Made by a program: the position numbers and the translations under genes. The notes under the pieces are model-generated. The model made no database searches. It was not told the origin of the DNA and saw only the letters and a list, made by a program, of their open reading frames with translations. A stretch of 64,000 nucleotides of DNA from Acinetobacter kanungonis (GTDB taxonomy: Bacteria; Pseudomonadota; Gammaproteobacteria; Pseudomonadales; Moraxellaceae). How positions within the stretch are numbered: position 1 is the stretch's first letter; every line of letters begins with the position of its first letter. Positions 11,062-18,194 of the stretch are shown here, one piece after another. The stretch spans positions 186,001 through 250,000 of the forward strand of contig NZ_JAACKC010000002.1 in NCBI RefSeq assembly GCF_009939195.1, given 5' to 3'.

Positions 11062-12072
11062 TTATATTGCTTGAAGATATAGTTTGCGGAACTGCTGCGG
11101 TGTTTGCCCTGTCCATAATTTGAAGGCGCGCTGAAATGCACTTTGTTCAGAGTAGCTTAAAAGTAGCGCGATTTCCTGCAAGCTCAGGTGTGGGTCTTTG
11201 AGATATTGTTCTGCCAGCATTTGACGCACCTGTTGGGTACGTTGCTGGTAGCTGCTGCCTTGGGCCTGCAAATAGCGTTGTAACTGTCGTACTGAAATAT
11301 TCAATTGCTGGGCGATGACTTCAACTTGATACTGGTTTTTTTGCAAACCAGACAGAATCAATTGCTGCAAGCGGTGGTCGAGCTGGGTCGAATGCGGGAG
11401 TTGCTTAAACAAGGCTTGCGCTTGTTGCATTAAAAGTTGTTGTAAGGTGTGATCCCCTTGTTGTAAGGGTTTGCTTAATTCGGCAAGCGGTAGCAAGACT
11501 TGCGTGGCAGGCTGTGAAAAGCGCACCTTGCAATGAAAAAACTGCTCATACAGGCGGCTATTTTTCGGAGTAGCGTGACGAAAATGGACTTCATGTAGCT
11601 GAATGGGATTCGCTGCCATATTCTGATTCAGAAACTGGATCATCAGGGCAATCGCAATCTCATCGGTGAGTTGGGTGGTCAGGTGCTGTGGCAGCTCGCC
11701 CCAACGGATACACAAATAGTCGCTATGGCTTTCAACTTGTAGTGGGCTACCATCATAAATTAAGCGATGGAAGTCATGATAGCGGTTTAGGGCTTCCCCG
11801 AGCGTGTCACAAGCCAGTGCCAGATAAGCCAGAATACCCAAATGTTTGGCTTGCACAAAAGCCGAGATTTCCAGCCCCAGTGCAGGCTCAGGCACTTGCT
11901 GCTGTAAATCATGTAATAAGGCATACCAAATGCGATAGTCAAAGCGCTCTAGATTCTGCACTTTTTCCAGTTGTGGCGAAGTGGTCAGTCCTTTGGCTTG
12001 GCTGTAGCAATAAAGCAGGTGCCCCAATCCACCATAGACTGAACCTGTGTAATCATTCAGGGTATGCATCAT
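11062..12072 (-). CDS. AraC-family transcriptional regulator (OruR-like architecture)
   Basis: About 336 residues with a large N-terminal effector-binding region of the arabinose-binding-like AraC type and a C-terminal double helix-turn-helix: helices around YQVEVIAQQLNISVRQLQRYLQAQG and LSLQEIALLLSYSEQSAFQRAFKLWTG. The second HTH with FxxAFKxWxGxTPxxFR is diagnostic of the family. The ATG at 12072 (or the adjacent one at 12069) is preferred; an in-frame TTG at 12120 would add 16 residues. It is divergently placed from the hydroxylase gene at 12171, and AraC regulators often control such a neighbour, so the hydroxylase is the likely target. Ligand is unknown; fatty-acid or lipid derivatives would fit the neighbour but this is inference. 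Confidence 0.85.
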   Translation of the reverse strand: MMHTLNDYTGSVYGGLGHLLYCYSQAKGLTTSPQLEKVQNLERFDYRIWYALLHDLQQQVPEPALGLEISAFVQAKHLGILAYLALACDTLGEALNRYHDFHRLIYDGSPLQVESHSDYLCIRWGELPQHLTTQLTDEIAIALMIQFLNQNMAANPIQLHEVHFRHATPKNSRLYEQFFHCKVRFSQPATQVLLPLAELSKPLQQGDHTLQQLLMQQAQALFKQLPHSTQLDHRLQQLILSGLQKNQYQVEVIAQQLNISVRQLQRYLQAQGSSYQQRTQQVRQMLAEQYLKDPHLSLQEIALLLSYSEQSAFQRAFKLWTGQTPQQFRKLYLQAI

Positions 12073-12170
12073 CTGTTTTTGTTGTCGTGATTTGTCAATA
12101 TTAAGCGTGTTGATGGTCAATATTTATCACATTCAGTTTTCTATATTCAAGCCATGAAAGGAGAATTTAC

Positions 12171-12827
12171 ATGTGGAAAGGATTTTTAGCAGGACTGGTG
12201 GTCGCCAATGGCTTTGAGTGGGTGGCACATAAATATTTGTTACATGGCACTCATCGGGCAGGAAAGCCGCGTTATAGCCCTGTGCCTTTAAGTATGAAAT
12301 CACATTGGGAACATCACCGCGAAGTGCGCAAACAGCAGTTTCATGATGACAGCTATGTGGAAGGTTTAGCGCATTGGCGTACCAAAAATGAAGTGATGTC
12401 CTTGCTGGTCGCCGCAGGGGTGAGCAGTGCCTTATTTTATCCTCTCTCGAAAGGCATGGCTGCGGCTGCCGTGTATAGTGCCTGCAATTATTTTTATATT
12501 CACCGTCGCGCGCACTTAGAGCCTGAATGGGCGATGAAAAAGATCCCGTGGCATTATGATCATCATATGAATGCCAATCAGGATGCCAACTGGTGTGTGA
12601 CCAAACCATGGTTTGATTATGTGCTGGGTACTCGAGTCATTTCGGCAGAAAATTTACAAGAGCAGAATCCGTTGGGCGTGACTTTACCCTCATTCATGGC
12701 AAGCCGATTGAATCAACTGTCGCAACGTTATTTCCCTGCCCAGTGGGTTGAAAAAAACCATCACGGCCTTGCCAGCCCACAGCAAAAACCAGTAGGGGAA
12801 TCAGTAGAATCTGCGGAGTTGTCGTAA
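12171..12827 (+). CDS. Fatty-acid hydroxylase/sterol desaturase superfamily protein
   Basis: Small (218 residues) membrane di-iron enzyme candidate. Histidine clusters in the order expected for the superfamily are visible: HKYLLHGTH near residue 20, HWEHHREVRKQQFHDD near 45-60, HRRAHLEPEW near 110, and HYDHHMNANQDANWCVTKPW around 125-145. Hydrophobic stretches lie at residues 3-17 and 75-100. AAAGGAG precedes the ATG at good distance. Monocistronic, divergent from an AraC regulator with about 100 bases between starts. Substrate is not evident; related proteins act on fatty acids, sterols or alkyl lipids. Confidence 0.78.
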   Translation: MWKGFLAGLVVANGFEWVAHKYLLHGTHRAGKPRYSPVPLSMKSHWEHHREVRKQQFHDDSYVEGLAHWRTKNEVMSLLVAAGVSSALFYPLSKGMAAAAVYSACNYFYIHRRAHLEPEWAMKKIPWHYDHHMNANQDANWCVTKPWFDYVLGTRVISAENLQEQNPLGVTLPSFMASRLNQLSQRYFPAQWVEKNHHGLASPQQKPVGESVESAELS

Positions 12828-12991
12828 TTGGTCAATAATTTTGTCGGCTTTGGTCAATACTCGCGAGGAAATCTCACCTAAATTAGCTCTATTCATTGCT
12901 TGATTTCCATTGCAACGAATATCTGTATCTCGTTTTAAGTTGTTGAAGTATTTGAGCCAAATCAAGGGCAATTCAGTTTCTTGGTTTATAG

Positions 12992-13018
12992 GGAGTCGTC
13001 AAGACTCCTTTTTTTTTT
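12992..13018 (+). terminator. Terminator after the hydroxylase gene
   Basis: GGAGTC / GACTCC stem, loop GTCAA, followed by ten T residues. It is 165 bases past the stop, so the mRNA has a long 3' untranslated part (12828-12991) in which I see no clear gene. Confidence 0.8.
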
Positions 13019-13046
13019 GCTTTGATTTTCGCGAGCACGGGCGGCA

Positions 13047-13077
13047 ATAAAAAAGGAGTGCATTCAGCACTCCTTTG
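13047..13077 (-). terminator. Terminator of hisF
   Basis: On the minus strand, stem AAAGGAGTG / CACTCCTTT with a 7-base loop, followed by a T-run (complement of 13047-13054). Confidence 0.83.
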
Positions 13078-13101
13078 AACAGCCAGATGGATGCGTTGTG
13101 T

Positions 13102-13860
13102 TTAGAGACGCATTTCAATGCCTTGCGCTGCTAAATATTGCTTGGCTTCAGGAATGGTGTGCTGACCAAAGTGGAAAATAGAGGCTGCCAATACTGCATC
13201 GGCACCACCTTTTAAAATGCCATCTGCCAAGTGCTGCAATGTACCGACACCACCAGACGCAATGGTCGGGATGGTCACACGGTCATTAATCGCGCGCATT
13301 AAGCCAAGGTCATAACCTGCTTTGGTGCCATCGGCATCCATTGAGGTAATCAGTAATTCACCTGCGCCGTAGTCCGCCATTTTCACAGCCCATTCAATCG
13401 CATCAATGCCTGTCGGTTTACGACCACCGTGGGTGAAAATTTCCCATTTGTTTTCACCCGTTTTTTTCGCATCAATCGCAACTACAATACATTGTGCGCC
13501 AAAGCGTTGCGATGCTTCTTGAACAAATTCTGGATTGGTGACTGCTGCCGAGTTAATACTGACTTTATCTGCACCTGCATTGAGCAATAAACGGATATCT
13601 TCAACTTTACGGACACCACCACCCACAGTTAGTGGAACGAATACGCTTTCTGCCATACGTTCTACCGTGCGGTACGTGGTGTCGCGTCCATGATGTGTAG
13701 CAGTAATATCAAGGAAGGTAATTTCATCGGCACCTTGTTCGTTATAGCGACGGGCAACTTCAACAGGGTCACCTGCATCACGAATATCAAGGAATTGTAC
13801 ACCTTTCACCACACGACCGTTGTCGACGTCGAGACAAGGAATAATACGTTTAGCTAGCAT
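13102..13860 (-). CDS. hisF: Imidazole glycerol phosphate synthase, cyclase subunit HisF
   Basis: Cyclase half of the HisH-HisF complex: uses ammonia from HisH to turn PRFAR into imidazole glycerol phosphate and AICAR. 252 residues, the normal size. The two catalytic aspartates are in [14 protein letters not shown] (Asp11) and VVAIDAKK (about Asp130); phosphate-binding loops GGGVR and ASGGVG are present. ATG 13860 gives the canonical [11 protein letters not shown] start; a TTG 12 bases upstream was rejected. Its partner hisH is 10 kb away at 23539, so the complex is encoded by separate transcription units. Divergent from thrB. Confidence 0.97.
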   Translation of the reverse strand: MLAKRIIPCLDVDNGRVVKGVQFLDIRDAGDPVEVARRYNEQGADEITFLDITATHHGRDTTYRTVERMAESVFVPLTVGGGVRKVEDIRLLLNAGADKVSINSAAVTNPEFVQEASQRFGAQCIVVAIDAKKTGENKWEIFTHGGRKPTGIDAIEWAVKMADYGAGELLITSMDADGTKAGYDLGLMRAINDRVTIPTIASGGVGTLQHLADGILKGGADAVLAASIFHFGQHTIPEAKQYLAAQGIEMRL

Positions 13861-13973
13861 AATTTTTTCCAATAATTACAGCCGATTATGAAACTCACCT
13901 ACACAAGCGCTACACCTTGGTAGATTGAAACGGTATTCTATCAAACTTATGTAAGATTTTTCGCAGGTTTTCT

Positions 13974-14924
13974 ATGTCGGTTTATACCACTTTGACTTTA
14001 AAGGAAGTTCAGGACTTCGCAGCCCCTTATGGATTAGAGGTGATTGACCTGATTCCCATTCAAGGAGGTATTCAAAATACAAACTATTTTCTGGTCTGTG
14101 AAGACCACAGCCAATATGTATTAACCGTGTTTGAAGAAATGGATCAGCATGGGGCGGGCGAAATTGTGCCCATCTTAGAACATCTCGGACAGCAAGGCTT
14201 GCCTGTACCTGTACCCTTAAAACATGCAGGTCAAGCGATTCATTTTATTAAACAAAAACCTGCACAGATTGCTCCGCGTTTAATGGGAAAACACCCGATG
14301 CCTGCCACTTTGGCGCAGGTAAAAGCCATTGCGGTGGCGCAAGCCAAAATGCATGTGGCATTACAGAATTTTCCTTTGGAACGTGCGCAGTACCGTAATC
14401 ATCAGTACTGGCGTCAGGTGTCGCGTGAAATTAAACCGACGTTAAATGCTGCGGATACGGCATTACTGAATGAATTGTTGGGTGTGTATGATGCCATGAC
14501 TGAGGTGTATCCAAACCGACCAAAAGGCTTTATCCATTCAGACCTGTTCCGTGACAATACCTTATTTGAAGGTGAACAGCTCAAGGGCATTCTCGACTTT
14601 TATGAATTAAACAAAGACGAGCTGTTGTTTGATGTGGCAATTACCCTGAATGATTTCTGTACGGTTTATCCAGAAGTGCATTTAGATGAAGAAAAAGCGC
14701 TTGCGTTCCTGAATGCCTATCAAACTGTACGTCCGCTAACGGAAGATGAAAAAGCCTGTCTGGAATTGTATTTGGCTATGGCAGCAGGGCGTTTCTGGAT
14801 GATGCGTTTACAAGTGGCACAGAAAAATGCGGCTGAAGGACGCACAGGCGATGATATTTTGCAGAAAAATCCTTTAGAAATGCGTAATATGCTGATTGAA
14901 CGCTTAAAATTTGTAAACGGTTAA
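13974..14924 (+). CDS. thrB: Homoserine kinase, ThrB (aminoglycoside phosphotransferase fold)
   Basis: ATP-dependent phosphorylation of homoserine, the penultimate step of threonine synthesis. This is the APH-fold enzyme found in Pseudomonas and Acinetobacter, not the GHMP kinase of E. coli. At 316 residues it has the family length. Seen directly: N-terminal IQGGIQNTNYFLVC (nucleotide loop), the catalytic segment GFIHSDLFRDNTLFEG at about residue 183-198 (HxDxxxxN Brenner motif), and LKGILDFYELNKDELLFDVAI with the metal-binding Asp. The next gene starts 13 bases after the stop and is probably cotranscribed. Confidence 0.93.
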   Translation: MSVYTTLTLKEVQDFAAPYGLEVIDLIPIQGGIQNTNYFLVCEDHSQYVLTVFEEMDQHGAGEIVPILEHLGQQGLPVPVPLKHAGQAIHFIKQKPAQIAPRLMGKHPMPATLAQVKAIAVAQAKMHVALQNFPLERAQYRNHQYWRQVSREIKPTLNAADTALLNELLGVYDAMTEVYPNRPKGFIHSDLFRDNTLFEGEQLKGILDFYELNKDELLFDVAITLNDFCTVYPEVHLDEEKALAFLNAYQTVRPLTEDEKACLELYLAMAAGRFWMMRLQVAQKNAAEGRTGDDILQKNPLEMRNMLIERLKFVNG

Positions 14925-14937
14925 CAAGGAAGCTTAC

Positions 14938-15558
14938 ATGCGAGATCAGGGACGCTTGGTGGAATGGTTTGATGATAAAGGCTATGGCTTTATTCAACCT
15001 GATGATGCCAATAAGCAGCGTGTGTTCTTGCATATTAAGGACTTTGCGCGACCTGGTCCGCGCCCAATTGTCGGCTGTGCTTTGGAATATGGGGTGTTGT
15101 TGGATGGGCAAGGGCGTTTTCGTGCCCAGCAAGTGACCTATCTCAAAGCCTCACAAACAGCAAAACGACCTAAGCCGAAATCCAAACCTGTTACACCACA
15201 AAAACATTCCGTGATGCAGCTGGCATGTATCGCTTATTTTATTGTGTTGGCCATCTTGGTGATGTTGGGTTTGCTTAGCGGACTGGTGCTGTTGTTTATC
15301 AGTCTTATGAATGCGGCCAGCTACTGGTTTTATGCCCAAGATAAAGAGGCCGCACAATTGGGTGGACGTCGTGTACCCGAACAGACGCTGCATATTCTGG
15401 CATTTTTAGGGGGTTGGCCTGCGGCATGGCTGGCACAGCAAAAATTACGGCACAAAACACAAAAACAACCTTTTAAGAAAGTGTATTTCTGTACTATAGC
15501 TTTAAATCTATTACTTATTTTATGGCTGATCTCTCCTTTAAATAGCTTGCCAATCTAG
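14938..15558 (+). CDS. Cold-shock domain fused to DUF1294 membrane protein
   Basis: 206 residues in two parts. Residues 1-65 form a cold-shock-like OB fold with the RNP1-type motif GYGFIQPDD and an RNP2-like RVFLHIKDF, so it may bind single-stranded nucleic acid. After a basic linker (KRPKPKSKPVTPQKH) come membrane helices at about 80-125 and the DUF1294 signature GGRRVPEQTLHILAFLGGWP followed by WLAQQKLRHKTQKQPF. Cytoplasmic CSD with membrane tail is the expected topology. AAGGAAGC precedes the ATG. It follows thrB by 13 bases. Function of this fusion family is unknown to me. Confidence 0.8.
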   Translation: MRDQGRLVEWFDDKGYGFIQPDDANKQRVFLHIKDFARPGPRPIVGCALEYGVLLDGQGRFRAQQVTYLKASQTAKRPKPKSKPVTPQKHSVMQLACIAYFIVLAILVMLGLLSGLVLLFISLMNAASYWFYAQDKEAAQLGGRRVPEQTLHILAFLGGWPAAWLAQQKLRHKTQKQPFKKVYFCTIALNLLLILWLISPLNSLPI

Positions 15559-15591
15559 AGGAAAGCCTGCCAACACAAAGGGGAAAAAAGA

Positions 15592-15978
15592 ATGAATAAA
15601 CCCATTGATCAAGATCCAAATCGTAGCTTAACGCTCGTTTTATATGTCCTTTATATCATTGCAATTTTTACGGGTGGCTTACTGGCTCTGATTGCCTTGA
15701 TCATTAACTACATCAAACTGAACGATGTGCGAGGCTCCATTTTCGAGAGCCACTTTATCTGGCAAATCCGCAGTTTCTGGTGGTATTTGTTCTGGAATGT
15801 GATGGCTTTTGTGCCGTTCTTTTTCCTGTTTTTCACGGGAGATAATCCAGACCTGTTTGCAGGGGTTGCCTTGGGCAGTACCATCTTCTGTGTCAGCGTA
15901 ATTGCCATTGCTTGGATTTGGATCGTCTATCGTGCCATCCGTGGCATTATCACCTTGAATGACAACCAACCTATTTAA
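15592..15978 (+). CDS. Small DUF4870-like inner-membrane protein
   Basis: 128 residues with an N-terminal amphipathic stretch and three to four membrane helices (about residues 14-38, 62-85, 92-118). The motif LIALIINYIKLNDVRGSIFE and FESHFIWQIRSFWW are typical of the DUF4870/Tic20-like membrane family. It lies 33 bases after the CSD-DUF1294 gene with an AAAGGGG ribosome site and ends in a strong terminator, so thrB, the fusion gene and this one may form one transcript. No function can be assigned. Confidence 0.72.
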   Translation: MNKPIDQDPNRSLTLVLYVLYIIAIFTGGLLALIALIINYIKLNDVRGSIFESHFIWQIRSFWWYLFWNVMAFVPFFFLFFTGDNPDLFAGVALGSTIFCVSVIAIAWIWIVYRAIRGIITLNDNQPI

Positions 15979-16041
15979 GCCCTTCAAGATATAGCGATCA
16001 AAACTGAAATCTCAATATCCGTTGAATGGCTTTGAATAATG

Positions 16042-16070
16042 AAAAGAGTGGCGAAAGCCACTCTTTTTTT
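16042..16070 (+). terminator. Terminator after the DUF4870-like gene
   Basis: 11-bp stem AAAAGAGTGGC / GCCACTCTTTT with a GAAA tetraloop and trailing T residues. Confidence 0.9.
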
Positions 16071-16145
16071 GCCCAATTCTGAACCCGTATGCACCATGGT
16101 TAGTCGGAGAATTGCCTCAAGCTGGACGCTTTAAGCAAACTGGCT

Positions 16146-16321
16146 TTACATTGTGGATTTATCAAATGTACATATTTTTGATAAATAACTTACATTTTTA
16201 ATAATTTAAAATTACTTTTTTAATATTTATAATGAACTTTTTTATATTATTAAAATTACATTTTTAATAATTATAATTTACCTTTTTAATAAATTAACTT
16301 TACATATATGTACAGTTATTT
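16146..16321. repeat. Eight tandem 22-bp AT-rich repeats
   Basis: The spacer holds eight head-to-tail 22-base units starting at 16146, 16168, 16190, 16212, 16234, 16256, 16278 and 16300. The core of the best units (3, 4, 6, 7) is TTACATTTTTAATAA followed by 7 AT-only bases. The C of the TTAC core falls at 16149, 16171, 16193, 16215, 16237, 16259, 16281 and 16303, an exact 22-base period. Units 1, 2 and 8 are more diverged; 2 and 8 contain TGTACA/TACATATATGTA palindromes. 22 bases is about two helical turns, so the cores face the same side of the helix. A helix-turn-helix gene ends 48 bases away. The form resembles plasmid iterons or an array of protein-binding sites; it is not a CRISPR because there are no unique spacers. 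Confidence 0.85.
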
Positions 16322-16368
16322 TTTTAAATTTATAAAGTGATTTTATTTAAAATAAAGTTGGAAATAGA

Positions 16369-16728
16369 TTAAGCATAATAGCGCCCACGACGTCTGCGTA
16401 AGCCTAAAACATGGATGGCGCGAACCAACACCGCATAAGAAACACTATAGCCAAATTCCTGTTCAAACAAGGGCACTAAATCACTAATATTCTGAAATTT
16501 TGTTTTCTTTGCAAAGGTTTGAAAGGCCGTCCAATCCTTGATATGACTGGGTGCACCGCGTTTTTCACTCGGTTTTGGGACAAGGTCGCCCGTTTCTTCT
16601 TCAAGCTTGATCCAAGCATCTAAAGTGACCCGTGAAATGTTAAATTGTTTGCAAACCGCCACTTTGTAGTCGGTAATTTTATAGGCTTGAATTGCGGCTT
16701 TGCGCACTTCCATGGAGTATCTAGGCAT
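16369..16728 (-). CDS. Stand-alone bipartite helix-turn-helix protein, IS630/Tc1-type transposase N-terminus-like
   Basis: 119 residues. The first half MPRYSMEVRKAAIQAYKI with VAVCKQFNISRVTLDAWIK is a homeodomain-like HTH of the sort that starts IS630-type transposases. A linker (EEETGDLVPKPSEKRGAPS) leads to a second helical domain, DWTAFQTFAKKTKFQNISDL to SYAVLVRAIHVLGL, again as in paired-like transposase N-termini. It ends RRRRGRYYA, a basic tail with an RGR core like minor-groove AT-hooks. There is no DDE catalytic domain, no second reading frame and no terminal inverted repeats, so it is not an active insertion sequence. It may be a transposase remnant or a domesticated DNA-binding protein. 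The neighbouring repeat array is a plausible target. Confidence 0.68.
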   Translation of the reverse strand: MPRYSMEVRKAAIQAYKITDYKVAVCKQFNISRVTLDAWIKLEEETGDLVPKPSEKRGAPSHIKDWTAFQTFAKKTKFQNISDLVPLFEQEFGYSVSYAVLVRAIHVLGLRRRRGRYYA

Positions 16729-16776
16729 TAACTTGTCTCATTTTTAAAATAAGATTTTTTATATTATATGGCATAG

Positions 16777-16805
16777 TTGTTGCAAAAAAAGAATTAAGTT
16801 AAATA
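16777..16805 (+). promoter_or_regulatory. Candidate sigma70 promoter of the permease/oxidase operon
   Basis: TTGTTG, 17 bases, TAAATA, 22 bases before the permease start codon; inferred by eye. Confidence 0.4.
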
Positions 16806-16826
16806 AAATATGTAAGTGGTGGCAAA

Positions 16827-18158
16827 ATGAAAAAAACTGAGGTTTCTTTCAGAACATTGTCTTTATGGCAGGTCATTATTATTGGTGTGGCTTATATGAC
16901 GCCCATGACTGTGTTCGATACCTTTGGGATTGTTTCGGGAGTCACCGAAGGTCGTGTGCCACTGGCATATTTATTGGCACTGTTTGCCATGCTACTGACT
17001 GCTATCAGTTATGCACGTTTTAGTCGGGTCAGTGATAAACCCGGTTCGGCTTATAGCTATACCGCAGAAACATGTGGTCCGCAGGCAGGCTTCTTTGTCG
17101 GCTGGTGTGCCTTGCTGGACTATATTTTACTGCCCTTAATTAATGCGTTGCTGGCAGGGATTTATTTAGAAGCCGTGATTCCAGCAGTGCCATACTGGGC
17201 GTGGGTGGTGCTGTTTACCGTTTTGGTCACCCTGATTAACTGTTTCCGAATTAATTTGCTGGCGAATTTGAGTCTGATTTTTGTCTTTGCGCCCATAGTC
17301 CTGATGTTGCTGTTTGTCTATCTGGTGATTCAGGGTGTTGGGCATGATCAAGGTTATAATCATGTACTCACTATGGCGCCATTGTTTAATGGCAATACTG
17401 AAATTCTGCCGTTGATTGCGGGTGCTTCAATCCTCTGTTTTTCCTTCTTGGGCTTCGATGCAGTCACCACTTTGTCGCATGAAACCAAAGACCCGAAGAA
17501 GACCATTCCACGTGCGGTGATCTATACCACATTAATTGGCGGGGTAATTTTCTTTACCGCTTCTTGGTTTATTCAGTTGTATTTCCCAAGCAATGTCCTC
17601 TTCAAAGACCCTGATGCCGCCTTACCTGAAATTGTGATGTATGTCGGTGGGGCATTATTCCAAGCTGTTTTCCTGTGTGCACAAATCATGAATACCTTTG
17701 CTTCTGGTTTGGCAACCCATGCCAGTGCATCGCGTTTACTGCATATTATGGGACGTGACGGCATTTTCCATAAAGGCACTTTGGGTCAGGTGCACAGCAA
17801 ATTGGGCACGCCGTTGTATGCGGTGTTGGGGATTGGAGTGATCTGCTTGCTGGCTATCGTGCTGGATTTGGCCACCGTGGTCAGCATGATCAGTTTTGGC
17901 GCCTTGATTGCCTTTACCGCAGTCAATTTCTCGGTCTTTATGAAATTCTATGTACACGAAAAGCAACGTCAGGGCTGGAATAACAAATTTAAAAATCTGT
18001 TCTTACCGTTAATTTCTGTCGTGGCCATTTTATGCCTCTGGTTCAACCTCGAAAAATCAGCCTTGCTGTTTGGTCTGGCGTGGTTGGCCGTCGGAATTGT
18101 GATCTTCATTTATAAGAAACTGAAAAAGCAAAATATTGTAATTGGCAATGCCTATTAA
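16827..18158 (+). CDS. APC-family amino acid/polyamine permease (PuuP-like)
   Basis: Inner-membrane importer of 443 residues with about twelve hydrophobic segments. The N-terminus has SLWQVIIIGVAYMTPMTVF and GIVSGVTEGRVPLAYLLA, the unwound TM1 region of APC transporters, followed by YARFSRVSDKPGSAYSYTAETCGP, and FSFLGFDAVTTLSHETKDPKKTIPRA around TM6, all family signatures. The 36-base gap to the FAD-oxidase gene suggests one operon. Because that oxidase resembles gamma-glutamylputrescine oxidase, the substrate is likely putrescine or a related amine, but this is inferred from context. Confidence 0.85.
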   Translation: MKKTEVSFRTLSLWQVIIIGVAYMTPMTVFDTFGIVSGVTEGRVPLAYLLALFAMLLTAISYARFSRVSDKPGSAYSYTAETCGPQAGFFVGWCALLDYILLPLINALLAGIYLEAVIPAVPYWAWVVLFTVLVTLINCFRINLLANLSLIFVFAPIVLMLLFVYLVIQGVGHDQGYNHVLTMAPLFNGNTEILPLIAGASILCFSFLGFDAVTTLSHETKDPKKTIPRAVIYTTLIGGVIFFTASWFIQLYFPSNVLFKDPDAALPEIVMYVGGALFQAVFLCAQIMNTFASGLATHASASRLLHIMGRDGIFHKGTLGQVHSKLGTPLYAVLGIGVICLLAIVLDLATVVSMISFGALIAFTAVNFSVFMKFYVHEKQRQGWNNKFKNLFLPLISVVAILCLWFNLEKSALLFGLAWLAVGIVIFIYKKLKKQNIVIGNAY

Positions 18159-18194
18159 TTGTGACGTGTAAATCTAAAAGAAGTGAGTGTAAAT

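Noticed and set aside
12133-12609. 158-residue open frame antisense to the hydroxylase gene
   Set aside because: Fully overlaps a gene with clear His-cluster motifs; composition (His, Ser, Pro rich) is that of a shadow frame.
12804-12998. 65-codon stop-free frame on the minus strand after the hydroxylase gene, with protein-like composition ending QLRQLRRFY
   Set aside because: No ATG near its 5' end, no ribosome site, and the hydroxylase terminator hairpin sits where a start would be; it also overlaps the sense gene.
16146-16321. CRISPR array
   Set aside because: Units abut without unique spacers, the period is only 22 bases, and no cas genes are present.
16369-16728. Complete insertion sequence
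   Set aside because: No catalytic DDE frame, terminal inverted repeats or target-site duplication could be seen around it.
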